Source: Siniperca chuatsi
Lineage: Eukaryota > Chordata > Actinopteri > Centrarchiformes > Sinipercidae
Assembly: GCF_020085105.1 (NCBI RefSeq)
Contig: NC_058064.1
Coordinates: forward strand, 22,905,323-22,969,322
DNA: 64,000 nucleotides
Direction of reading: 5' to 3'
In this document: positions 35,871-45,589 of the stretch, piece by piece
How the letters are laid out: every line of letters begins with the position of its first letter
Numbering within the stretch: the stretch's first letter is position 1
Position numbers and translations under genes: made by a program
Notes under the pieces: generated by a model
What the model was told of the DNA's origin: nothing
The model's input: only the letters and a program-made list of their open reading frames with translations
The model's database searches: none

Positions 35871-37738
35871 CAAAACAGATCTTGGAAAAGGCCCTTTTTT
35901 GGGTTTCCCTTTAAAACCTTTCCCAAAACCAAATTTTAAAAAATTTTTTTTTTTTAAATTTTTCCCCCAAATTTAAAATTTTTTTTTTTTTTAAAAAAAA
36001 AATTTTAAAAAAAAAAAACAAAGGTTTGGGGCCTTTTTTTGGTTTCCCAAAAAATTTTTTAAATTTTTTTTTTTTCCATTTTCCCCCCTTTTTTCCCCCC
36101 TTTTTCCCTTCCCAAAAAGGGGGGTAAAACCCAAAAAAAGGAAAAAAATTTAAATTTAAATTTGGGAAAAACCCCCAAATTTTTTTTAATTTTAATTTTA
36201 AATTTTGGAAAAAATTTTTTTAAAAAAAAAAAAAATTTTTTTTCCCCTTTTTTTTTTTCCCCCTTTTTAAACAAAATTTTTGGTTTTAAAAAAGGTTTTT
36301 TTTTTGAATTTTTCCCCAAGGGCCCCTTTTTTTTAAAAAATTTTTGGGAAAAAAAAAAAAATTTTTTAAAATTTTTTTTTTTGGGGGGGAAAATTTTTGG
36401 TTGGTTTTTTTGGCCCCAAAAAATTTTGGTTTTCCTTCCCGGCTTTTAAAAAATTTTCAACCCTTTAAAATTTTAAAAATTTTTTAAATTTAAAAAAAAT
36501 TTTTTTTTTAAAAAAAAAAAAGGGGAATTTGGGTTTTTTTTAAAAGGTTTTGTTCCTACGGGTTTTTGGGGCCCCCCCGGGACAAATTTTTCCCAAAAAA
36601 ATGAAGGGAAATTTAATTTGGGAATTCCAAAAAATTTTTTCCCCATTTTTAAAAACCTTTTTTTTTTAAAACCCAAAAATTTAAACCTTTTAAAAAATTT
36701 GGGAAAAAAATTTAAAAAAATTTTTTTTTGGTTGGGGAAAAGTTTTTTTTTTAATTCCCTTTTTAAAATTTTTTTAAATTAAACCCTTTAAAAATTTTTT
36801 TAAATTTAAAAAAATTTAAAAATTTTTTAAAAAAAAAATTTTTTTTAAATTTTTTAATTTTTTGCCATTTAAAAAATGGGTTTTTCCCATTTAAAACAAT
36901 TTTTGGGGGCCCCTTTTTTGGGGATTTTTTAAAAAATTTTTTAAATAAAAAAATTTTTTGGAAATTTCTTTAAACTTTTTTCCCAAAAAATTTTAAAGGG
37001 TTTTTTTTTTTAAATTTAAAATTTGCATTTAAACCACCCAAAAAAGAATTTTAAAAAATTTTGAAAAATTTTTTTTTTAAAAAAATTTTTGGGGTTTTTT
37101 TTTTTTTTTTCCCAAAAGGGCCAAATTTTTTAAACCAAAGGGAAAAATTTTTTAATTATAAAAAATTTAAAAATTTTTAACCTTTTTTAAAAAGCTAAAC
37201 CCCAAAAAAAACCAATTTTGTTTTTTTTTAAAAATTTTTCCCCCAAAAAAAATTTTTTTTACTTTTTTTTTTTAAAAAAATTTTTTAAAAAAGAAAAAAA
37301 GGGAAAAGGGGGGTTTTTTTTTTTTTTAAAAACAATTTCCTTTAAATTTTTGGCCCTTTTTTAAAAAATTTTCCCCAAAAACCCCCCCTTTTTAATTTTC
37401 CCGGGGAAAAAAAACCCAAATAAAAAAAAAAAAACCCTTAAGGGGGTTTTTTTAATTTTTTTTTAAATTTTTAAATTTGGAAAATTTTTTTCCCCCAAAT
37501 AGAAGAAAATTTAATTTTTTGGGAAGGTTTAAAAAATTTTTTTTAAAACATTTTTTCCCCTTTTTCCCTTTTAATTTGGGGTTTTTTTTTTTTAAAAATT
37601 TTTGGGCCTTTTTTTTTGGGCCCAAAATTTCCAAAAAAAAACCCGGGGGGGCCCCCCTTTAAAAGTTTTGAAAAAAATTTTTTTAAATTAAAATTTTTGC
37701 CCAAGTTTGGTTTAAATTTTTTTTTAAAAATTTTTCCC
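35871..37738. other. Homopolymer-run block, probable consensus failure
   Basis: Nearly 1.9 kb made of runs of A, T, C and G, mostly 3-14 bases long, with hardly any mixed sequence. It lies exactly where the remainder of an ERV unit is expected. It begins by gradual loss of complexity from unit text and ends abruptly at CCCCTTGATGG, where clean satellite resumes. Biological low-complexity DNA rarely mixes long runs of all four bases this way. Open frames inside (rich in Phe, Lys, Pro and Gly) are meaningless. The true length of the array here is unknown. Confidence 0.85.
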
Positions 37739-39561
37739 CTTGATGGATATGAAGGTCAGCCTCATTTGACTTGAATTACTCTTAAAGCTATGTCCTCAGA
37801 TCGCATATGTTCACGTTTAGCTTCTTTAGTTTAGATAAGTGCATTTCTACACCACGGCAATATGTAAAGCATTCACTTCTACCCAGAAGCTTTTAGAAAG
37901 AAATTCTAAATTTGAAGAATGAAAACTGTGAAGGACAACACGGTTTGGATTTGAGTTTCTCTTAATACTTTGTCCCCAGAAAGCACAAGTTCATTTGGAG
38001 AGTCATCCAATGAGCGATGTTGATGTTTACCACTATGATACCCTGGACTTCCTCCCAGAACCTCTTTGAAATGAACGTTCTACGTTAGAAACGCTAGCTA
38101 AAACACAGAGATAAAGGACAACATATTTCGATTTCAGTTTGTCTTAAGACTTTGTCTCCAGACTTACATATATTTAGTTTTACATTGTTTATTTTAGAAC
38201 TTTTGGAAACACATTTCTAGAATAGAAGCAAATATAACTAGATGCATATGGAGGATAACACAGTTTGATTTGAGTTTCTTTTAACACTTTCTCTCTAGCA
38301 CCATTTTTGTGCTCCTTTCAATGAGGCAAGTACATTTTCGCCACTATAGTAGTTTCATTCCGTTCCTAGCTTCATTCCTTCCCAGAGGTTCTTAGAAGGA
38401 TAATCCTACAATAGTAATGCAAAAAAAATAAAAAATAAACCTGGATGCATATGGACAACATGGTTCGATTTAATGTCTTTGACTTGAGACTGCAGATGTT
38501 CATTTTGAGAATGGATAAATTCATTGTCGCCAACCGTAATAGATGAATCATTCAGTTCTTCTTCCCAGAAGCTCTTTGAAACAAACTTTCAACATTAGAA
38601 ACATTAAATAGTAGATGACTATGAACAACATGGTTTCATTTGCATTTCCTTGAATTCTATGTCTCCGTACAGAAGATGCTCATTTGGAGCTTCTTCCAGT
38701 CAGACAGGTTGATTGTGACTACTAGAATACCTTCAACTGGATTCCCCCATGCCTCTGGACACACATGTCTGCGTTACAAACATTAAAACGTGACTGAACA
38801 TGACGATAACGCTTGAGACTCTTTTATTAAGTTGTCTCCAGACTGCATATGTTGATGTTTAGCTTCTTTAGTGCTGTAGATACGTTTAAATCACCTCTGT
38901 ATTAGTTTCAACTCTTTTCCTAAATACTTAGAGCAAACATTATGAATGAGAAACACCCAAAACTGGCTGAATGGAATGGGGGCAATCGCATGATTTTAGT
39001 TCATTTTAATGCTTTGTGTCTCTACATGGTAGATATGTTGAGTTGACGCCTCTGTCAATGACATATGTCCATTTCCAGCAGTGTAAGACCGCTGAGAGGA
39101 TATATTCATTTTGAGCTTCATTCGACGAGACAAAACTTTATTTTCACCATTATTATAATAGGATAAGCTGCCATTTCTTCCCCGCACATCTTAGAAACAA
39201 ATAGCCACATTTGAAACATGAAAAACTAGATTGGTATGACGGACAACGGCCTTTAATTTGGATTTTCTTTCAATACTTTGTCTCCAGATAACAGATTCCA
39301 TTCTCCATTCTGAGATTCAGCCGATGCGGTAAACTGTTTTTTCAACACTATAATACTTGAGAAGCTGTGATTTCTACCGTGAAGCACTTTGAAATAAACG
39401 TTCTGCATTAAAAACATCCCAGAGGTAGATGAATATGAAGGACAACATCGTTTGATTTGAGTTTCTTTTACCGCTTCGTCTCCACACCGCATATGCTCAC
39501 TTTAAGCTTCTATGGTTTAGATCACTTAATTTTCATCAGTATGTTGTGCTAAGCTGTCATT
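37739..39561 (+). repeat. Satellite, right block
   Basis: Clean monomers resume with CTTGATGGATATGAAGG. At GTGCTC (about 38314) the satellite continues as CTTTCAATGAGGC instead of retroviral sequence, giving the uninterrupted version of the ERV insertion point. Further diverged monomers follow, and 39096-39561 repeats 6355-6813 almost exactly. The block stops at GCTGTCATT, which at 6813 continues GCTTCCGAGG but here is cut by the Polinton-type element. Confidence 0.85.
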
Positions 39562-40443
39562 AGTTACACATTATTGAAGGTGACCTTTGACCTTTGATTA
39601 ACCCCCCCGCCCCCCCCCCTCAGATATCTCTTCCCCACCACCGCTCAGAAGTGCGTCGCACAGGAAGTGTGTCACGTCGGAAGTGCGTCATGCCTGAAGT
39701 GCTTGGCGTTATGGGTTGACCAATGAGCGTGAAGCAGGAGCGAATGGGAGTTAAGTAGGCGTGGAAATGAAAAAATCTTTAAATTAAATAATATGATTAA
39801 ATAATTAATTTAAGTCAAATCAATAGTATCAAAAGTATAAAAATAATTGACAAATTTACCATCTGTAAAATCTAATCTTTCAGGAACAAAATACACGTCC
39901 TTCTCTTTTGTCTGTCTGGTGCAGAGTGAGGTGTGAATGAATTGGAAAGATGAGGGAGATGTGAATAAATGAGATGTGAATAAATGTCCAGATATCCTAA
40001 AGGGATCAATGTTTCCTGCTCTTTCTGAAGGCCCTTTGTATGAAGACAGATCAAGAAATCTCTCTTTTATGGTCTTAAGGCATATTTAAAGGTATATGTG
40101 ACTGTCTGTTGTTATAAACTATTAACAGCGTTGGTTGAGTTATAGCTTTATCTTGGTGTTTTTTAATATACGAAAAGATGCTAAAAATTCTGGGGTTTTT
40201 GCATTTGTTATTCTCATCAGTCTCTCTTAAAGTAAAAACAGCTGTTTTTGGTCCTTACTCTTGTCTTCACAACAAGTTGTGACTCTCTCACTCACACACA
40301 CACACATGCGCACACGCGCACACACACACACATGGTCTGGCTGTTTGTTTACATACCTTAAGGGGTTGCTGTGTTTATGAAATCTGCCCATTTATGAAGT
40401 TAATGTTTTCTTTTTTGTTTCTCTCTTTCTTTTTTGTCTTCAG
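39562..40443 (+). mobile_element. Left end and non-coding leader of a Polinton/adintovirus-like element
   Basis: The element begins AGTTACACATTATTGAAGG right at the satellite break; Polintons typically start with AG and make 6-bp target duplications, so GTCATT (39556-39561) would be the left duplication. A C-rich run (39601-39621) and a (CA)n stretch follow. No gene is seen. At 40429-40443 TTTTTTGTCTTCAG is a good splice acceptor. The matching right end is not in the window, so the terminal inverted repeat cannot be confirmed. Confidence 0.55.
40288..40332. repeat. (CA)n microsatellite, interrupted
   Basis: CACTCACACACACACACATG, then GCGCACACGCGCACACACACACACATGG. Confidence 0.85.
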
Positions 40444-40604
40444 CAAACAGACCCAGGTCCAGACCATCCAGGTGTCCTCAGTGCTGCAGAACTAGACACC
40501 AGCAATTGGAGCTGATGTCTAGAGCCTTTTGGCTCATCTGTCAGAAGTTAGGTGTACAAAGTGACAATTTGTTTCAGACTGTGATATTTTTATCATCTGT
40601 ATAA
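40444..40604 (+). CDS. Small Cys/His-containing exon-like ORF
   Basis: From a consensus splice acceptor one frame runs 53 codons to TAA at 40602-40604. It contains an Arg-rich start, then CPQCCRTRHQQ and a helix-like tail (MSRAFWLICQKLGVQ). The CxxCC...H arrangement resembles half of a zinc finger. There is no ATG before the Cys pair, so it would need an upstream exon. Its place directly before the polymerase suggests a small accessory protein of the element. I do not recognise a named family. Confidence 0.35.
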
Positions 40605-40649
40605 ATTGCAATGATGTTGATTTAAGGTTTTTAAAAGCGTTTGATTTGT

Positions 40650-43192
40650 ATGACGTCATGGCACACACTAGTAGCTATTGATTTGTTAGAGAGTTTAGCA
40701 CAAAATCTTCAGAATGAGTTGGGTTTTCAAAACGATTTAACTGAAAATGATTTGAATGAAAATGACACAGCCGCTACATCTAACAGCTCCGAACAGCCTG
40801 TAGATCCTCTCCTTGCTTTAAATCAAGCTCTCACTAACCTTGAACAGTTAGAGAATGAATCATCACTAGACGAAACAATCAGAATAAATAATGTCCAGCT
40901 CGAACAAAGTCCCACTTTATCAGACCTTCAGACACCTCCAAACTACATCGATCTCAGCATACCCAGTCCTCCTGTGCAGCAAGGAGGTGCTCGTATTTCC
41001 CCACAACAACTCGTTGCGCGGCGAAGCCGATTTGCAAATTATCAAATCAGACAGTTGTTAAACTTTCCACCCCCTCTTGACGCAGATGGAATAGTGGATT
41101 ACAGCATTTTTTACAACACAGCCTTACAGCAAGCTGATGCGTTGCTACAACAAGCATTACCATACGTGACTCGGGACGCGGTACAGTTAGAGCTGCGCAG
41201 GCAAAATCTCCATAGTAACGTCTCAGTCGTCTTATCTAATGACGAGCTCCCCAGCCTAGCCGACTTTGAAAGGCTCTTACTCCGTGTTGTGCAGTCTAAC
41301 TGGGCCGTTATGGCCGATGGTCTAGGGGTGGGGGGAAACGATTTCTTAGGAAAATGCTAGAGAGTGAAATCATTAAAAAAAAAAGATGTTTTCTGTAAAT
41401 TGTCCACAACAGAGAGAATCAACTATGTTTTGTCATCTGTCTGGCTCATCTGTTAGATCCTGATATCAGCGATAGAGAAGCCCTCGAATGCGGTAGACAG
41501 CTTCAAAATGATGTAGGGTTAGACGAGCAGACCGCTGTATCCTTTAGCGGCATCCCTAAATTTGAAACCACGTTGGACTGTACAATTGTAGTGTTTTACA
41601 GAACCGAGGAAGACAGGGCTCTCCGCAAATTCTTGACAGATAGTCCAAGACGGAGTAAAACCCTGATTTTGATTCTCTTCCAAAATCACTACTATGCAGT
41701 TAAAAATCTCAAAGCCTTTCTAGGTTCGCCTTATGTTTGTGAGCACTGCTTTACAGGTTTTAACACTGTGTTAGGCCATACTCGTTGCACTGTATGCTTT
41801 GACCCTAGTTGTACACAGAGGCCGTGTCAACCTGTTGTGTGTGACCAATGCAACATAACGTGTCGCTCGCCTTTCTGTTTGGCCAAACAAAAAGAACCTA
41901 CAGAGAGATCGAGAAGTCAAACATATGCCAGCGCTTGTGCCTTGTACAAAAAATGTACCAAATGTGAAAGGCTACTGTGCTATGAACGGTAATGGTAAAC
42001 AACACAAATGTCAGAAATGTAAAATTTGCAACGAGAAATTGAACTCTGACTCTGACTCTGAGACTGAGGTTCATCAGTGCTACATCCAAACGATACCCCT
42101 TGAAACAAAACACAATGAAAAAGTGGTGTTTTATGATTTTGAAACCTACGTTAACGAGAACGGCGTTCACGTTTCGTTTTTAGTGTGTACACGAACCTTA
42201 GATGGTAAAACATGGAGCTCTCAGGGTACAGATTGTGCCAAAGAGTTTCTACTGCATTTCAGACGACCTTTGTACAAAAATACAGTGTTTATAGCACACA
42301 ATGCCCACGGTTTTGACAGCTATCTCCTTATCAAAGCCATGGTCGAACAGGGATTAAAGCACTCTTTGATTATGCAAGGATCAAAAGTAATTTGTATCAC
42401 CGATATCGATTACAAACAAAGATACATCGACTCTCTATCCTTTTTAACCATGCGTTTAGCTAATTTCCCGAAATCGCTCGGTTTCAGTGATAAAGTAACG
42501 GGGTACTTTCCTCATGGTACTTTCCTCCCCCTCAGGCTTACGGTATTGAGACCATGACAACGGAGCAACTAACAGACTTTTACAGTTGGTATGCGACGGT
42601 GCGGCACGGCACATTCAACTTCATGAAAGAGGCTCGCCTCTATTGTCAAAATGATGTAGACATTCTCGCTGAGGGTTGCATGCTTTTCAGAAAACAGTAT
42701 ATCTCTGAAACCTTCAGCCGTGCGACCATTGCGTCGGCATGCATGAAGGTGTTTCTGACAAACTTTCCAACACCTAAAACATTAGCAAACCCCTCTCCGG
42801 ACGACTACAGGCATCAGTTCAAAACATTTTCAAACGCCGGTATCCAGTGGTTAGAGTGGTTGTCACACACCCGCGGCATCCCTATCCAACATGCTTTAAA
42901 TAAGGGGGAAAAACAGCTGGGGCGCTTCTCTGTAGACGGGTATGCTGAAATCGCTGGGGTGAAATATGCCTATGAGTTTCTAGGATGTTTCTATCACGGT
43001 TGTTCAATTTGCTATCAAGCGCATGACACCTGTCCTCTGACGGGTCGCCCCTTCGGAGAGTTGCAGACACGCTGTGAGGAGAAATATATTGTGCGAGATA
43101 AGAAAGGCTTCCTTCTAAAAAACACATCATTCCAAAAAAAGTTCAGAAAGCTATCTCCTTATGGTCGAACAGGGATAAAAGATGGCTACTGA
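40650..43192 (+). pseudogene. polB: Polinton/adintovirus DNA polymerase B, N-terminal and exonuclease regions
   Basis: Protein-primed family B polymerase, broken into about four frames. The N-terminal region (40650-41360) is a long linker ending VQLELRRQNLHSNVSVV and VVQSNWAVMADG, as in Polinton polymerases. After a stop and frame change near 41360, a segment (about 41450-41990) holds the Cys-rich region (YVCEHCFTGF, CTVCFDPSC). The proofreading exonuclease has all three motifs: Exo I VFYDFETY (about 42130), Exo II AHNAHGFDSY (about 42297), Exo III YCQNDVDIL (about 42641). WLEWLSHTRGIPIQHALN and YEFLGCFYHGC follow. The palm motifs (SLYP, KxxxNSxYG, YxDTDS) are absent: the frame ends at 43192, 40 bp before the ATPase. 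ATG 40650 is preferred over the upstream TTG. Confidence 0.9.
43149..43181 (+). repeat. Duplicated exonuclease segment at the polymerase truncation point
   Basis: AGCTATCTCCTTATGGTCGAACAGGGATAAAAG matches 42319-42358, except that 9 bp (TCAAAGCCA-type) are missing and one base near the end differs. The copy sits exactly where polymerase similarity stops, so it looks like filler copied from about 0.8 kb upstream during repair of the break that removed the polymerase domain. Confidence 0.7.
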
Positions 43193-43231
43193 GTCTAGGA
43201 CATACACTGCCTTTTGGTTATTGAGGAGAAA

Positions 43232-43886
43232 ATGTTTTCAACCGAAGAAATTGACTTTGACCCCAGACTGAAAGTGCCTTTTTCTTGTCTGGTCACAGGA
43301 CCGAGTGGCTGTGGCAAGACTTATTTTGTAAAGTCTGTTTTGGAAAACTGTAATCATGTGATGGATATACTGCCTGATAACATTGTATGGATTTTTACAT
43401 TGTTTCAACCGTTTTATGCTGAACTGCAAAAGAAGAATAAAAAGATTAAATTTGTTGAAGGCCTGCCTCCTTCTTTTGATGATGAAAAACTGTTTCCCTC
43501 TGATCAAAATCATTTGATTATTTTGGACGATGTCATTTTTCAGGCCTCTGACCATCCCGATGTAGTCAAAATTTTTACACAATACAGACATCACAAGAAC
43601 ATGTCCGTCATGCCGTCATGCCGTCAGCCGCACCATCAGTTTAAACAGTAATTATCTGGTACTGTTTAAAAACCCTCGAGACAGATTACAGTTGAATATA
43701 TTGGCTCAACAAATGTTTCCCGGATGAAAAGCCTTTTTATTAGAAAGTTTTGAAGATGCTACCAAAGATCCTCACAGGTATTTAATCATCGATCTCACAC
43801 CCAGCTGCCCAGAACAATACAGATTAAGGACGGGAATACTCCCCCATCAGTGGCCCATCGTCTATCTACCTAAATCCAAGTCCTGA
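43232..43886 (+). pseudogene. Genome-packaging ATPase (FtsK/HerA type)
   Basis: ATG at 43232 opens MFSTEEIDFDPRLKVPFSC, followed by Walker A GPSGCGKTYFVKS (about residues 24-36) and Walker B LIILDDVIFQ (about residue 100). The family packages viral DNA into capsids in Polintons, adintoviruses and virophages. Near 43600 GTCATGCCGTCATGCCGTCA has been duplicated or slipped and the sensor segment (usually FLTQNLFHQGK-like) is gone. In another frame NSNYLVLFKNPRDR and the C-terminal part up to KSKS then the stop (43884-43886) can be read, with one extra TGA near 43725. The length of about 215 codons is close to normal. Non-functional as assembled. Confidence 0.88.
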
Positions 43887-43892
43887 TCCAGT

Positions 43893-44234
43893 ATGTCGGC
43901 GCGTTTAAAAAGAAATGCGCCTTTACTACGCGCTTTTTGTCACGCCACGCCTCGGAAACAGAACGATATTCTCAACCATTGTTCATCTGACTTTCTGCAG
44001 TCTCTGTGCGAGCTCTCCTTAAACCTCTTAAAAGGAAACATTCCTCTGACATCGGCTCAATATAAAAAACTCAGAAAACAAAAGAAAATTATCAAGTTGC
44101 TGGGCAATAAAAAAAACAGTCTAAAAACCAAACACCAGGCTCGGAGAAAACAGTCTGGAGGTTTTCTTTTACCTTTACTGTCAGCGGTGGTGCCGATATT
44201 TGGAGAGTTGCTGGAAGGGCTTATTAGAAGATAA
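43893..44234 (+). CDS. Small basic virion-core-like protein (pX-like)
   Basis: An intact 113-codon ORF starting 7 bp after the ATPase stop. It is Lys/Arg-rich in the middle (KKLRKQKKIIKLLGNKKNSL) and ends in a hydrophobic segment after Gly-Gly (SGGFLLPLLSAVVPIFGEL). This layout, a basic body plus a GG-hydrophobic tail, is shared by a conserved small protein of Polintons and adintoviruses compared with adenovirus core protein X. By analogy it would bind DNA in the virion; the assignment is by layout and position only. Confidence 0.6.
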   Translation: MSARLKRNAPLLRAFCHATPRKQNDILNHCSSDFLQSLCELSLNLLKGNIPLTSAQYKKLRKQKKIIKLLGNKKNSLKTKHQARRKQSGGFLLPLLSAVVPIFGELLEGLIRR

Positions 44235-44237
44235 ATC

Positions 44238-44909
44238 ATGAGTCAAAAGATGTTTTTGATTTCGCCGCAACAGCTAAACCGTCTGAGTCAGTCGGTAGCT
44301 TCTGCTCCCGGCGCCGGGGAAACGATGAGAAAATGATTTGGATGGAAGTGTTTGAACGCTCATGATAAAATTAAAAAATACAACGCTCTGCTGCAAAGAT
44401 ACCTAGCATTACTGAAACAAGATGAGAAAGATGACCGTCGTATCACTCTAACCCAAGAATCGGGGGAACAAGAATATCAGCGAGAAGACAAACAAATAAC
44501 GCTCGATGAAACTGCTAGTGAGGTGCTGCAAAACCTACCTGTTCGCTACCGTAATAATGCAGAGTACATTATGAAGAAATTAACCAAGAGCGGATGGGTT
44601 CCTTCAGGTGAGTTTGTCCATAAAGGAGAGATTGTGAAAGGCTCACACCTGCTAGACCTGATTAAAAATCTCTCCGTCACGCATAAAAAATCCAGAGAAC
44701 CCAAGGGATGGATGGGATTTCTAAATACTTTACGGGAGCCCAACATCCCTTCATCCCTGATGAGTAACCCCCGTGCTCGCGAGCAATATCATAAACTTCA
44801 GAAGGGAGGACCGCTTTGGGACGACGACGACGATGAGGGGTCACCCCTAGTGTTGAAGAAGGGAAAGAAAAAAAAAACAGATGCCCTTAGCACCGCGTTG
44901 GGACTATGA
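44238..44909 (+). pseudogene. Conserved Polinton/adintovirus protein of unknown function
   Basis: ATG at 44238 (MSQKMFLISPQQLNRLSQ) begins 4 bp after the previous stop. A single TGA at 44334-44336 interrupts the frame, which then continues in phase to 44909 for about 223 codons in all. Visible features: a coiled stretch (KIKKYNALLQRYLALLKQ), VRYRNNAEYIMKKL, GSHLLDLIKNL, KGWMGFLNTLREPNIPSSL, an acidic DDDDDE run and a basic KKGKKKK tail. The central motifs recur in Polinton-type elements of fish between the ATPase and the convergence point. Function unknown. Confidence 0.7.
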
Positions 44910-44910
44910 G

Positions 44911-45000
44911 ATGGAAACATCACCTCCGCAGTTAAGATCAGGAAAACGAAAGAAACATATACCTTTATCCCCTAGCTGGCTTTATTTGAATAAAAAATGA
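44911..45000 (+). CDS. Tiny basic ORF before the convergence point
   Basis: Twenty-nine codons from ATG 44911 (METSPPQLRSGKRKKHIPLS) to TGA at 44998-45000, one base after the previous stop. It is basic, with a nuclear-localisation-like GKRKKH. A polyadenylation signal AATAAA lies inside it (44989-44994). It may be a real last small gene of the block or just 3-prime leader sequence. Confidence 0.3.
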   Translation: METSPPQLRSGKRKKHIPLSPSWLYLNKK

Positions 45001-45038
45001 TTCACACGAATTTAACAGTCTCCAGATCCATCTTTATT
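44989..45038. terminator. Convergent polyadenylation signals
   Basis: Plus strand AATAAA at 44989-44994 serves the polymerase-ATPase block. Minus strand AATAAA (plus TTTATT, 45033-45038) overlaps the protease stop codon and serves the capsid block. Tail-to-tail blocks with signals about 40 bp apart are what a compact viral genome would show. Confidence 0.6.
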
Positions 45039-45583
45039 TATATAAAGTTGTAACAATCTTTAAACATTTGTAAAGAACAGACGCTGTGGTGAAAAGATCC
45101 GGCTCTTTGCAACCTCATACAACTTTGATATTTTTTCACAAACTTTGATACCATAACATCATTCTTCATCACATCATCTTGATACAAAGACAGCACATTT
45201 TCAAAAGATAAACCGCAGGCTCTGTGGCATAAATAATAAACACAATGCTGACCGCACACCGTAGACAGAACGTGTTGAAGCTGACGGTTGTGGTACAAAA
45301 TAGATTCGCAATGGTTTTCTAAAAATTGCAAGATGCTTTTAGGATAATGTGAAAAATCCGGGGAGAATCCGAAAGAATCAAAATAGCTGCCTTTTTTGCC
45401 TTCCTCAAGAGTGAGGGCCAACCAGTGCTCTCCTGGTTCATGTGCAGGGTGTGTGTTGACTATAAAAAAGGCTGGAAATCTAAAGGACTGACGCAGTAAA
45501 GGTAACTGATCAGCGGCCAACACCCCGCAAAAAGCATCTCCTAGTAAATGACGTAGTAATCCGTCCAATTGGTGATTGTTCAT
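45038..45583 (-). CDS. Adenain-like cysteine protease
   Basis: An intact 181-codon ORF; ATG at 45583 lies just after the capsid gene. The adenovirus-type maturation protease cleaves capsid and core precursors in the virion. Catalytic positions are visible: His in EHWLAL (about residue 53), an acidic residue in SYFDSFG (about 69), and Cys in VCGQHCVYYL (about 113), in the fold order of adenain. Length is close to adenovirus adenain (about 200 residues). It ends at TAA 45040-45038. It is one of the few undamaged genes of this element. Confidence 0.9.
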   Translation of the reverse strand: MNNHQLDGLLRHLLGDAFCGVLAADQLPLLRQSFRFPAFFIVNTHPAHEPGEHWLALTLEEGKKGSYFDSFGFSPDFSHYPKSILQFLENHCESILYHNRQLQHVLSTVCGQHCVYYLCHRACGLSFENVLSLYQDDVMKNDVMVSKFVKKYQSCMRLQRAGSFHHSVCSLQMFKDCYNFI

Positions 45584-45589
45584 ATTGTC

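Noticed and set aside
36059..37662. Several open frames of 60-95 codons rich in Lys, Phe, Pro and Gly on both strands
   Set aside because: They lie in the homopolymer-run block; composition is dictated by runs of single bases and the sequence is probably not real.
40288..40332. Z-DNA-forming regulatory element from the CA/CG alternation
   Set aside because: Short interrupted (CA)n is common in fish DNA; nothing nearby supports a regulatory role.
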